Assembly (NCBI RefSeq): GCF_014692505.1
Contig: NZ_JACNYK010000002.1
Location: 1,116,001-1,180,000, forward strand
Direction: 5' to 3'
Origin: Sphingobacterium arenae
Lineage (GTDB): Bacteria > Bacteroidota > Bacteroidia > Sphingobacteriales > Sphingobacteriaceae
Length of the DNA stretch: 64,000 nt
Part shown: positions 8,199-15,430 of the stretch, piece after piece
Numbering within the stretch: position 1 is the first letter of the stretch
Layout: each line of letters begins with the position of its first letter
Translations under genes and position numbers: made by a program
The notes under the pieces: generated by a model
The model's database searches: none
Told to the model about the DNA's origin: nothing
What the model saw: the letters and a program-made list of their open reading frames with translations, nothing else

Positions 8199-8330
8199 AT
8201 GAATTATAAACGAGACCAAAATATAGAACTGCTCTTTGAATACATTGACCGACTGCAGGAGAAACAAGGCACCTCTCCTATCGCGGCAAAAGCAAAAAGG
8301 GTAATGGGTTTTAGAATAGGAGACAACTAA
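8199..8330 (+). pseudogene. Collapsed ORF6N gene: leader and ATG fused to the C-terminal tail
   Basis: The leader is shared with the ORF6N gene at 4468. Here the ATG in the motif TATAATGAATTATAA runs in frame for five codons (MNYKR) straight into the ORF6N tail (DQNIELLFEYIDRLQEKQ...), giving a 43-aa frame that ends at 8330. Compared with the 4.4-5.0 kb locus, everything between ACGA in the leader and ACGA just before the tail has gone, so the deletion ended in a 4-base match. The tail is more diverged than the copy at 11444. It ends 3 bp before the next gene. Confidence 0.65.
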
Positions 8331-8333
8331 AGC

Positions 8334-9611
8334 ATGAAGAACCGGTTATATATATTATTTTTTTTATTATCTGTTGGTCAAGCATTTGGACAGACTAGCT
8401 TTACTATCTCCGGTTACGGAAAGAAGTTACAAGAAGGGGACACACTATACCTGTCGTACGTAGAAAAGGGCAACCATATTTTAGAAAGTACAACAGCCGT
8501 AAACCAGCGTTTTTCTTTTACCGGTGTGGTTAAACACCCGACAAAGGCGAACATCTACAGGAATGAGAACCCAGAAGTGGTAGAATTTACTACCGAGTCG
8601 GTAAGTATATATTTAGAACCGGGTGATATAAAAATTATTAGTCCTGACACGTTAACAGGGGCGGAAATAAGCGGGACCCCTTTAAATGATACATTACAGC
8701 TATTACACCGTCAGCTGGCTACCGTGTGGAAAAGGATGAAATCCATAAAAGACCCCGATTTATTCGATGAAACAGAAAAAAAAGATACAGCATTACTACA
8801 GCACAATAAAAGAGAACTTGATAAAGCTTATTACGAAGGAGCAGATGTCCAATTAGCTTTTGCAAACCAATATCCGAACTCGTATGTAAGCTTAGACATA
8901 TTGCATCAGCTCTCACGAATTAACACCTATATTTTCAAGGTAGAAAAGGTATACAATAAACTTGCGGAGTCACTAAAAAATACAGAAAAAGGAAAAACTA
9001 TTAGCGAAAGAATCAAAAAGAAGAGCCAAGTAATGGCAGGCATGAAAGCCATTGATTTCAGCATGGAGAATACAGATGGTAAGATAATAAGGCTATTCGA
9101 ATTTGAAGGCAAGTATCTCCTTTTAGATTTTTGGGCTTCTTGGTGCGGTCCCTGTCGGGAAGAACATACGAACCTCATCAATGCCTATCAGCACTATCGG
9201 GATAGAGGTTTCGCTATTTTGAGTGTATCCATAGATACAGACAAAAACAAATGGAAGGAACACCATAAGGCTTATGTATCAAGAGGAAGTGCTTATTTCG
9301 ATCTAAAAGATTATCCCAGTGCTATAAATGATTATTCTAAAGCAATACACATAGATCCTAAAAACGCTGAAGTGTATACTTATCGAGGCAGAACATATTA
9401 CGAATGTGATAGTATCGAGTTAGCACTCGCAGATTATAACAAGGCGATACAGCTGAAAGATAAATTAGCTATCGCTTATTATCAAAGAGGTCTACTGAGG
9501 TTTACAAACAAAGACTTGGCAGGTGGCTGTCAAGACTTTAAGAAAGCTGCCGATCTCGGTGACGAAGAATCGGCAGAAACTGTCAAGAAGTATTGTAACG
9601 AATTTTTGTAA
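8334..9611 (+). CDS. Exported TlpA-like thioredoxin cut short and fused to TPR repeats
   Basis: 425 aa. Signal peptide at 1-20 (ending AFGQ), then a beta domain of the DUF4369 type (about 22-115), a helical spacer, and a TlpA/AhpC-TSA domain with the redox motif WCGPC at 270-274 (LLLDFWASWCGPCREEH). The thioredoxin fold stops after SVSIDTDKNKWKEHHKA (about 313), before the usual cis-Pro loop. It passes directly into three TPR units (YVSRGSAYFDLKDYPSAIND, TYRGRTYYECDSIELAL, YYQRGLLRFTNKDLAGG). A periplasmic role is certain from the signal; redox activity is doubtful without the cis-Pro half. The join looks like a recombination product, in keeping with the fragment-rich surroundings. Confidence 0.75.
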   Translation: MKNRLYILFFLLSVGQAFGQTSFTISGYGKKLQEGDTLYLSYVEKGNHILESTTAVNQRFSFTGVVKHPTKANIYRNENPEVVEFTTESVSIYLEPGDIKIISPDTLTGAEISGTPLNDTLQLLHRQLATVWKRMKSIKDPDLFDETEKKDTALLQHNKRELDKAYYEGADVQLAFANQYPNSYVSLDILHQLSRINTYIFKVEKVYNKLAESLKNTEKGKTISERIKKKSQVMAGMKAIDFSMENTDGKIIRLFEFEGKYLLLDFWASWCGPCREEHTNLINAYQHYRDRGFAILSVSIDTDKNKWKEHHKAYVSRGSAYFDLKDYPSAINDYSKAIHIDPKNAEVYTYRGRTYYECDSIELALADYNKAIQLKDKLAIAYYQRGLLRFTNKDLAGGCQDFKKAADLGDEESAETVKKYCNEFL

Positions 9612-9680
9612 AAGTTTATTGTTATCTTTAGTACAATGAATTATGAACAATACCATTAAAGTTATGATTAAAATCTATAA
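9611..9680 (+). repeat. Copy of the ORF6N leader without the gene
   Basis: The stretch matches the region just upstream of the ORF6N start at 4468 (AAAAGTTTATTGTTA, ACAATGAATTATGAACAATACCATTAA), then departs at the ATG. It lies between the TlpA-TPR gene and the acetyltransferase gene and may now serve as the latter's leader. Confidence 0.55.
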
Positions 9681-9720
9681 AGTTTTTTCATGATGAGACA
9701 TGTTCTTAAAAAATATAATT

Positions 9721-10164
9721 ATGAAAAATATCGAAATAAAACTTGCGTCCGCAAATGACGCTATTAAAATAGAACCGATTTTTTCGCTATATCGGGAATT
9801 CTACGGAATGGAAAAAGATAGTCCGGGAACAATAGATTTTCTACGAAAAAGACTGGGAAACAATGAGTCAATCTTACTCTATGCAGAAAGAAATGGAAGT
9901 ATTATCGGATTTGCCCAGCTCTACCCTACTTTTTCTTCGGCTTCGTTAAGAAAAGCATACGTATTAAATGATCTTTATGTTATAGAAACTGAAAGGAAAC
10001 AAGGGATAGCGAAATTATTAATAAACGAGAGTATAGAAATTGCAGAAAGAGACGAATGTGTTAGAATTTCTTTAAGTACCGCAAAAGATAATCCCGCTCA
10101 AACCCTCTATGAAAAAATGGGGTTCAAAGAAAGTTTATTTAAATTTTATAATTATAATATATGA
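9721..10164 (+). CDS. GNAT family N-acetyltransferase
   Basis: 147 aa from the ATG at 9721 (an in-frame ATG at 9700 would add seven residues; the later start fits the fold better). GNAT features: IKLASANDAIKI at the N-terminus, LNDLYVIETERKQGIAKLLI (the acetyl-CoA loop, Q/R-x-x-G-x-A/G), and LSTAKDNPAQTLYEKMGFKES at the end. Acceptor unknown. A perfect hairpin at 10177-10193 follows the stop. Confidence 0.85.
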   Translation: MKNIEIKLASANDAIKIEPIFSLYREFYGMEKDSPGTIDFLRKRLGNNESILLYAERNGSIIGFAQLYPTFSSASLRKAYVLNDLYVIETERKQGIAKLLINESIEIAERDECVRISLSTAKDNPAQTLYEKMGFKESLFKFYNYNI

Positions 10165-10176
10165 GAATTGAATTGA

Positions 10177-10193
10177 GGTCGCAAAATGCGACC
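10177..10193. terminator. Hairpin after the acetyltransferase gene
   Basis: GGTCGCA-AAA-TGCGACC: 7-bp perfect arms, 3-base loop, 12 bp past the stop codon. No T-run follows, so it may be a terminator stem or a protein site. Confidence 0.4.
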
Positions 10194-10194
10194 A

Positions 10195-10380
10195 CAGGAT
10201 ATTGCCAACGCGTATTAGTATACACACCTTCCACGATGGCGGATTTATTAATATGCCGCAATACAAATTCGTGCGCTTGCTCGGCCTGCTCTCTGATATG
10301 CACGTCAATGGTTTTCTGATCAGGTGTCTGTAGCTTTGAATCAACGGATTGGGTCGCCAGGGGTGAAGAACCGATTATAA
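10195..10380 (-). pseudogene. Possible frameshifted remnant of an unidentified gene
   Basis: The minus strand shows protein-like sequence split over two frames: NPLIQSYRHLIRK in one, then TIDVHIREQAEQAHEFVLRHINKSA and VYTNTRWQYPVVAFCDLN in another. A single frameshift would join them. Base use is richer in GC than the surrounding spacer. I cannot name the parent with confidence; a nuclease-related (NERD-like) domain is one possibility. Confidence 0.3.
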
Positions 10381-10543
10381 GGTATTTGGAAAAGGTTCGT
10401 AATGGTACGGACAGGAACTAAATGAATTATACCATTATCAAATAAAAAAAACAGCTGTATATACTGTATTTTAACGAACAAAAAGATAAGTTTTTTGATG
10501 TTCATATCTCAAAAAAAACTTCGATTTATTTATAAAAAAAGTA

Positions 10544-11344
10544 ATGAAGGTATTTGATTCTCATTTTCATATTATTAATCCGGATTATCCGCTGACTCCC
10601 AACAACGGATATCTTCCATATCCATTCACAGTGGCAGATTACAGAAATAGCACTAAAATGATAGATATTAGAGGGGGTGCAATTGTATCTGGATCGTTTC
10701 AGGCATTCGAACAGGAGTATCTTATTCATGCTTTAAAAGACCTAGGCAAGGACTACGTGGGCGTTGCCAATATACCCCTGGATATGCCTCACGATGAGTT
10801 AAAGCGCTTGGATGATGCGGGCGTGGTAGCAGTAAGATTTAATGTAAATAGAGGTGGGTCTGAAACGATAGAGAACGTGGGCCGGTTATCAAATGAACTG
10901 TTCGATAAATTTGGATGGCATGCAGAGCTATATATCAATAGCAGAGAACTTTCTGATCTTAAACATTTACTACTTTCGATACCCTCTTTTAGTATCGATC
11001 ATTTGGGGCTTTCGAAAGATGGCCTTGACAACCTTTACTACTGGGCTGAAAAAGGTGTAAAAGTAAAGGCGACAGGGTTTGGCCGCCTTGATTTTGAACC
11101 TATCAAAGTAATAAGGGAGTTGTATAAGATTAATCCCGATGGTATCATGTTTGGGAGCGATCTTCCCTCTACAAGATCCAAAACTCCATTTTCTATAAAA
11201 GATCTGGAATTGCTGACGGACAACTTTTCGGAGGTTGAATTAGATAAGATTCTATTTTCTAATGCTTACAACTTTTATAAAAAAAATGCTGCACCGGACG
11301 GGGTTATAACATCGCACCCGCATCCTGATCAGCCACCACGTTGA
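10544..11344 (+). CDS. Amidohydrolase-family metal-dependent hydrolase
   Basis: 266 aa, TIM-barrel hydrolase. The metal-binding start is FDSHFHIINPDYPL (HxH), a mid-barrel histidine occurs in FSIDHLGLSK, and the C-terminal catalytic Asp is in MFGSDLPSTR. This is the layout of the amidohydrolase_2/COG3618 family (dicarboxylate lactonase-like). Substrate unknown. No signal peptide, so cytoplasmic. The last residues (PDGVITSHPHPDQPPR) look extended past the family's usual end, possibly read-through into spacer DNA. Confidence 0.8.
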   Translation: MKVFDSHFHIINPDYPLTPNNGYLPYPFTVADYRNSTKMIDIRGGAIVSGSFQAFEQEYLIHALKDLGKDYVGVANIPLDMPHDELKRLDDAGVVAVRFNVNRGGSETIENVGRLSNELFDKFGWHAELYINSRELSDLKHLLLSIPSFSIDHLGLSKDGLDNLYYWAEKGVKVKATGFGRLDFEPIKVIRELYKINPDGIMFGSDLPSTRSKTPFSIKDLELLTDNFSEVELDKILFSNAYNFYKKNAAPDGVITSHPHPDQPPR

Positions 11345-11443
11345 TGAAACGTGCATGTAGTTGCAGTCCCTCCGCCCACAGCGATATCAATCCATACGGA
11401 GCACCTTATCCATCAACTGACCGAAATACGACTAACCATATAG

Positions 11444-11591
11444 CAAATCGCTAAAAAAACAAAAAGGTCACGACCAAAATATAGAACTGCTCTTTGAATA
11501 CATCGACCGATTGCAGGAAAATACACCCCACACCTCCTCTAAAGGAGTAACGGTGGTCAAGGGGTTTGATGTTGGGAACAACAAGAAGTGA
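11444..11591 (+). pseudogene. ORF6N C-terminal tail, third copy
   Basis: Encodes KSLKKQKGHDQNIELLFEY, then VVKGFDVGNNKK, nearly identical to the tail of the broken gene at 4853-4996. A stop lies four codons upstream in the same frame, so no domain is attached. It is much closer to the 4.9-kb copy than to the 8.2-kb copy. Confidence 0.8.
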
Positions 11592-11672
11592 AATATGGGG
11601 ACGTATTACGTAGACTTTATTAAGACCTTATTCGCATCTTGTTCGGAAGATTACCGGCATTCTACCGGTAAG

Positions 11673-11715
11673 TTACCGAGGATTTACCGTGTTACGCACG
11701 GTAAATCCTCGGTAA
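11673..11715. repeat. Perfect 19-bp inverted repeat with 5-base loop
   Basis: Arms 11673-11691 and 11697-11715 (TTACCGAGGATTTACCGTG and its complement) flank TTACG. Extra TTACCG/CGGTAA units lie on both sides, and outer arms GTTCGGA (11641) and TCCGAAC (about 11750) form a wider inverted frame. It is 180 bp upstream of the MutS-like gene. It may be a small mobile unit, a cruciform site or a bidirectional terminator. Confidence 0.7.
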
Positions 11716-11918
11716 ATACACGGTAAATCATCGTTGAACGGGCGAACAGAGTCCGAACAGTGTATAAACAAAGGCTAAATAGCATTCGAAAATAATCATA
11801 TATTTATCGTAGTTTAGTTTTATCATCCACAGACATATTTTTGGGAGGCGATTCTTGAGGGTTGACTATCCTTGGTTAAAAAGAGGAATAGCGCATGTGT
11901 CTGCACAACCAGCGCAAC

Positions 11919-13199
11919 ATGGAGAATAATATTACGAATGTTAGTGATCTAAATATCAAAACGGATATTCTGCAAGTATTTGATAATACCCTCCATAGCT
12001 ATTCTAGGGATAGATTACTCGATATTCTCCTGACCCCGCTTCAAAATATCGATACGATAAATAATCGACAACAAATACTTAAAGGATTTCTTGCCAACAA
12101 AAAGTTATTGGAGAGGTATTTTTATAACAGCCGGGATTTCAGCGACGTGCATACGCTGTTAACGAAACCCGACAACAGAAAATTAAACTTTCGATTCAAA
12201 TTACTGCTATTGTTGAACAAAGCAAAGCGTAATGCGGCTATGGGTATCTATATCCAACTTATTATATTCTTACAACAGCAATACACGCTCATCTCCAATT
12301 TTATGGACACCGATACCTTCCCTGATTCCTACAAATACGAGATCAATAGCTTAAAAAAATATTTCCTGAATTTTGAACTGGATTTTTTCAGCACACTTAT
12401 ACGCGAAAACAAGTTTAAAATTGCTCATATAGTCGCTCTCCAAAAGAAGATTAATGAATTGCATAAGACAGAAACGGACGACTTTTTTAAACGTTTATTT
12501 ACATTTGAATCGTTATTATCCCTAAGTATCTCCATTCATAAGAGAGGTTTTATCTTTCCTAGCATTGGAGATCCGGCATTTACAATCGCGGGCGTTTACC
12601 ATCCGCTATTACCTAAGCCCATACGTAACGGCGTATCGCTAGACAAGCAAGTCGTGTTGATCACGGGACCAAACATGGCCGGCAAATCTACTTTCTTAAA
12701 AGCGATCGCCATATCCGTTTATTTAGGCCATCTAGGCATTGCTATTCCTGCGGAAGAAGCTAAATTTCCATTTTTCCAGAACATCTGCATATATATTAAT
12801 CATACGGACAACTTACGACAGGGTTACAGCCATTTTTTACGTGAGGTTAAAAACCTCAAAGAGGTTGCGCTTAAAGCGTCGGAAGGCACACCTACCTTCG
12901 CCATTTTTGACGAAATATTTAAAGGCACCAATATGAACGATGCATTGCAGATTACGCGGGCCACTACACAGGGTCTTGCGCAATTCCATCAATCGGTGTT
13001 CTTTATATCAACACATATGGATGAATTAAAAGATATGGCATCAACAGCCGTTAATTCTTATTTCTTAGACTGCAAAGTGGAAGATGGGATTCCGAAATTT
13101 AGTTACCAACTGAAAGAGGGCTGGTCCAGTGTCCAGATTGGTAAGATATTGTTTAAAAATGAGGGACTTTATGACCTCTTCCAATCGTCTGGCGGCTGA
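11919..13199 (+). CDS. MutS-like ATPase lacking mismatch-recognition domains
   Basis: 426 aa from the ATG at 11919 (a start at 11895 would add eight residues). Walker A is GPNMAGKST and Walker B is TFAIFDEIFKGTN, followed by FISTHMDEL, giving a complete MutS domain V ABC-type ATPase. The front half is helical lever-like sequence (domain III). Domains I, II and IV of repair MutS are absent, so this is one of the short MutS-related proteins of Bacteroidota with unknown role rather than mismatch repair MutS. About 165 bp of its 3' end recur at 2134-2297. Confidence 0.8.
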   Translation: MENNITNVSDLNIKTDILQVFDNTLHSYSRDRLLDILLTPLQNIDTINNRQQILKGFLANKKLLERYFYNSRDFSDVHTLLTKPDNRKLNFRFKLLLLLNKAKRNAAMGIYIQLIIFLQQQYTLISNFMDTDTFPDSYKYEINSLKKYFLNFELDFFSTLIRENKFKIAHIVALQKKINELHKTETDDFFKRLFTFESLLSLSISIHKRGFIFPSIGDPAFTIAGVYHPLLPKPIRNGVSLDKQVVLITGPNMAGKSTFLKAIAISVYLGHLGIAIPAEEAKFPFFQNICIYINHTDNLRQGYSHFLREVKNLKEVALKASEGTPTFAIFDEIFKGTNMNDALQITRATTQGLAQFHQSVFFISTHMDELKDMASTAVNSYFLDCKVEDGIPKFSYQLKEGWSSVQIGKILFKNEGLYDLFQSSGG

Positions 13200-13558
13200 G
13201 ATTGAAATTCGCTTAGGTATTTCTATTTTTAGTTATATTTAGATCATGGACGAAACAAAAGAAAGAAACCTAAAACTGGTTAACGAGTACTTCGATAAGC
13301 TACGTGCAGATTTGTTATAACTGGCTTAAAATCAGAACGATGTAGACTTTGGTATGGAGCCACTAGGTGCTAACGAAGCATGTATAAGATGAATTCAAAA
13401 CTTGATATTCCAAAATGGAACATCAAGCAGGGCGATGTAGTGAAGTTGCTTCGTGACTATGCTGACACTTGTTCCCATTGATTATCATCCTAATCGTATT
13501 TAAAAAGTCAACGCTGTCCTTTTTGGTTCAGCGTTGTTCTTCTAACATCTGCCGCTCT
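13200..13558 (+). other. Intergenic stretch with short decayed frames
   Basis: A 24-codon frame MDETKERNLKLVNEYFDKLRA (13246-13320) is followed by stops. At 13380-13481 a 33-codon frame (KLDIPKWNIKQGDVVKLLRDY) shares IKQGDVVKL with the relic at 7902. Together they look like one small gene broken by stops and shifts. The region ends with the terminator-like hairpin at 13509-13536. Confidence 0.45.
13509..13536. terminator. Hairpin between convergent genes
   Basis: CAACGCTG (13509-13516) pairs with CAGCGTTG (13529-13536) across a 12-base loop, followed by TTCTTCT. It is placed where a terminator would serve the minus-strand gene ending at 13559 and plus-strand transcription from the MutS-like gene. 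Confidence 0.5.
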
Positions 13559-14914
13559 TTACTTCTTCACCATATTATTTCTGTAAGCTACACCTTTGGC
13601 TGTTAAGCGGTATCGTTGGTTTCTACTATTCGGTTTTTCAGGGATCGTCATTTCCACTAAACCAAGGATCAATGCGGGTTTTAGATAGGTAATCCTAAAG
13701 TGCTCTCTATGCAATAAACCTAGTTTATTCTGTATTTCCTGTCGGTCCATATCGCTATCCAACTCTTGTATGAGATTTTTAACTTGCTCGGTAACTTGCT
13801 CGGTAACTTGCTCGGTAACTTGCTCGGTATTTCTTTGAACAGCTTCGTCATCCATTGGAAATACTATCCGCAAAAAATTTTCAGTGAACTCAAAAACCGA
13901 ATGAGAATAGTGTTCCAAGATACGAGGAATACCCGACCCCAATTGCTCTACCATATCTAAGTCCCGGAATATGCGCATAATTTCCTTGTTCCGCGGTACG
14001 GAATGGCCTTTAAAGAACTCGTCCTGCGTAAAACCAAGCGGAAGCCCTCCGTAAGAGGTAATCTCGATACGGTCGTCAAATATCTCCAACTTAGGCGCTA
14101 TCTCACGTGAATAATCATTGTGTACCAAAGCATTGACAATGGCTTCTCGAAGTGCCACCGGGTGCCACAGATTCTTTTCTTGTCGCTCACGTTCGGTAAT
14201 CTTAGTGAGGGTCTTGTTTTCAACCTTAACCTTATCCAGTACTTGATGGGTAGCTTTGATCAATGATGCTAATCCAAACTCATTGTTCTCGATCAGCTCT
14301 ACTCTGTTGGTACCTGCGTATTTGGCAAATTTGATCGATATATTGTTATAATCTGCCATTAAATAAGCTACATAATTATATATACCATCATCGTTCAGCA
14401 ACTCAAGGTTGGAAGCAAATTGCTCATTAAGAGCTTTGCCCTGGCCTTGATAGTATATCTGCAATTGGCTAAAGGTAAGATCTTGGCGTGGTGAGCGAAT
14501 TTTACCGATAGAATTGCGGATGCGTTTAGCAAAGAGGCTCTCAATCATGCGTGTGGGCATAGGTTCGGAGGAACTCCCTACGCGGATAAATGTACCTCTT
14601 TCACTCATGCCATATTTACGCACGTAATAAGGTTTCTCTAACCCGCCCGCTACAACAACCTTCACGATATCCTGATCAACATGTTTTTCTAAAACCACAT
14701 CAAACAATCCCATACACGAAGGCACAATGTTGTTCTTCAAACGGTCCTTGACTAGCAATTGTACCTGATCTGCATGTTCTACACCAATGGGGTGCCCCGC
14801 CTTATCTATTCCGATGTACAATTTGCCTCCTTCATTGGAATTGAGGAAAGCGACCACTTCTTTTTCAAGATCGTCAGTCAATCTGGATTTATATTCGACA
14901 TGCTGGTTTTCCAT
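13559..14914 (-). CDS. AlbA/Schlafen-type DNA-binding and ATPase regulator with TEQV repeats
   Basis: 451 aa. The N-terminal AlbA_2 domain has EYKSRLTDDLEKEVVAFLNS and GGKLYIGID. The centre has an HATPase_c_4-type block (LREAIVNALVHNDYSRE, ITSYGGLPLGFTQDEF, MVEQLGSGIPRILE). The C-terminus is winged-helix. Between ATPase and winged helix lies VTEQ repeated four times (TEQVTEQVTEQVTEQV), a linker seen in this family. Probably a transcriptional regulator of unknown target. A piece of this gene family lies at 6611-6682. Confidence 0.8.
   Translation of the reverse strand: MENQHVEYKSRLTDDLEKEVVAFLNSNEGGKLYIGIDKAGHPIGVEHADQVQLLVKDRLKNNIVPSCMGLFDVVLEKHVDQDIVKVVVAGGLEKPYYVRKYGMSERGTFIRVGSSSEPMPTRMIESLFAKRIRNSIGKIRSPRQDLTFSQLQIYYQGQGKALNEQFASNLELLNDDGIYNYVAYLMADYNNISIKFAKYAGTNRVELIENNEFGLASLIKATHQVLDKVKVENKTLTKITERERQEKNLWHPVALREAIVNALVHNDYSREIAPKLEIFDDRIEITSYGGLPLGFTQDEFFKGHSVPRNKEIMRIFRDLDMVEQLGSGIPRILEHYSHSVFEFTENFLRIVFPMDDEAVQRNTEQVTEQVTEQVTEQVKNLIQELDSDMDRQEIQNKLGLLHREHFRITYLKPALILGLVEMTIPEKPNSRNQRYRLTAKGVAYRNNMVKK
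13781..13828. repeat. Four perfect 12-bp tandem repeats (TEQV linker)
   Basis: The unit AACTTGCTCGGT occurs four times without a mismatch. Because the unit is a multiple of three, gain or loss would change linker length without breaking the frame. Confidence 0.85.
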
Positions 14915-15009
14915 GACAAAATTATTTATTGAGATATGAGCATTTTAACAGCTGTAAGTCTACAAGAGGTTCTTACTTAGATTATTAATCATCTGCAAGG
15001 TACGAATTT

Positions 15010-15261
15010 TTGTTAAATATGGTCGGTTACGAGCCAGCATTTGTCAAAAAAATGTTCAACCGGATGTCAAGTTCGTATGAGCGAATGAACTATATAACCT
15101 CTTTCGGCTTTTCCATTCGCTGGCGGAGACAATTCTTAGAAAAACTTGGAAAGTCAAACCAGCATTTAAATTTACAATTATGTACCTGTACATGTAAATA
15201 CCTGTACTGCACATCTTTGTTTTGTACGGGAACAAATGACATATGTTCTTTGCATTATTGA
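15010..15261 (+). pseudogene. 5' fragment of a UbiE/MenG-type methyltransferase gene
   Basis: The first 46 or so codons (FVKKMFNRMSSSYERMNY, then SFGFSIRWRRQFLEKLG) match the N-terminus of UbiE-family class I methyltransferases (family pattern VxxMFDxxAxxYDxxN...WRR). The SAM-binding motif is absent. After about 15150 the reading turns into Cys/Thr-rich low-complexity sequence from AT-rich DNA holding TGTACCTGTACATG repeats. A truncated relic. From 15272 a copy of the dispersed intergenic repeat follows. Confidence 0.7.
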
Positions 15262-15271
15262 TTATGTTATG

Positions 15272-15340
15272 TGACAAAGCCGTCAGCTACATGTTCATTG
15301 TGTACTACGGCAAGGGACATGTTCACACATTGAAGCTAGA
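15272..15340 (+). repeat. Dispersed intergenic repeat, copy 3
   Basis: GTGACAAAGCCGTCAGCTAC then TTCATTGTGTACTACGGCAAGG and ACATGTTCACACATTGAAGCT match blocks at 8008-8124 and 4240-4290. It marks the right end of the fragment-rich island before the purA-like gene. Confidence 0.6.
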
Positions 15341-15430
15341 TTTAAACATTATTTTCTTTTTTGCCAAATGACAATTGCTCCCTTCTCCCTATACCCTAGC
15401 TTTGTTCCATAAATTCAACACAATAGCAAT

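Larger units (their letters stand above)
11345..11894 (+). other. Intergenic stretch with ORF6N tail copy and strong inverted repeat
   Basis: No intact gene. 11444-11591 is a relic ORF6N tail and 11641-11760 an inverted-repeat unit, both listed separately. The remaining 130 bp before the MutS-like gene are AT-rich and probably hold its promoter. Confidence 0.5.

Noticed and set aside
11641..11760. CRISPR-like direct repeats (TTACCG units)
   Set aside because: Units are 6 bp, irregularly spaced and part of an inverted repeat; there are no spacers of even size and no cas genes.
3678..13199. Integron cassette array (same-strand small genes, GNAT, toxin pair, repeated spacers)
   Set aside because: No integron integrase is in the window, the spacer repeats lack consistent attC core sites, and several genes exceed usual cassette size. 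The repeat family follows ORF6N leaders instead.
11895..13199. Repair MutS
   Set aside because: Only domain III/V-like parts are present; mismatch-binding and clamp domains are missing, so a mismatch repair role is not supported.
13766..13960. Plus-strand frame with NLLG repeats
   Set aside because: It is the reverse-strand reading of the TEQV tandem repeat in the AlbA regulator gene.
15140..15250. Cys/Thr-rich C-terminus of the 15010 frame as a real protein
   Set aside because: It is the translation of AT-rich DNA with TGTAC repeats; the methyltransferase homology ends before it.
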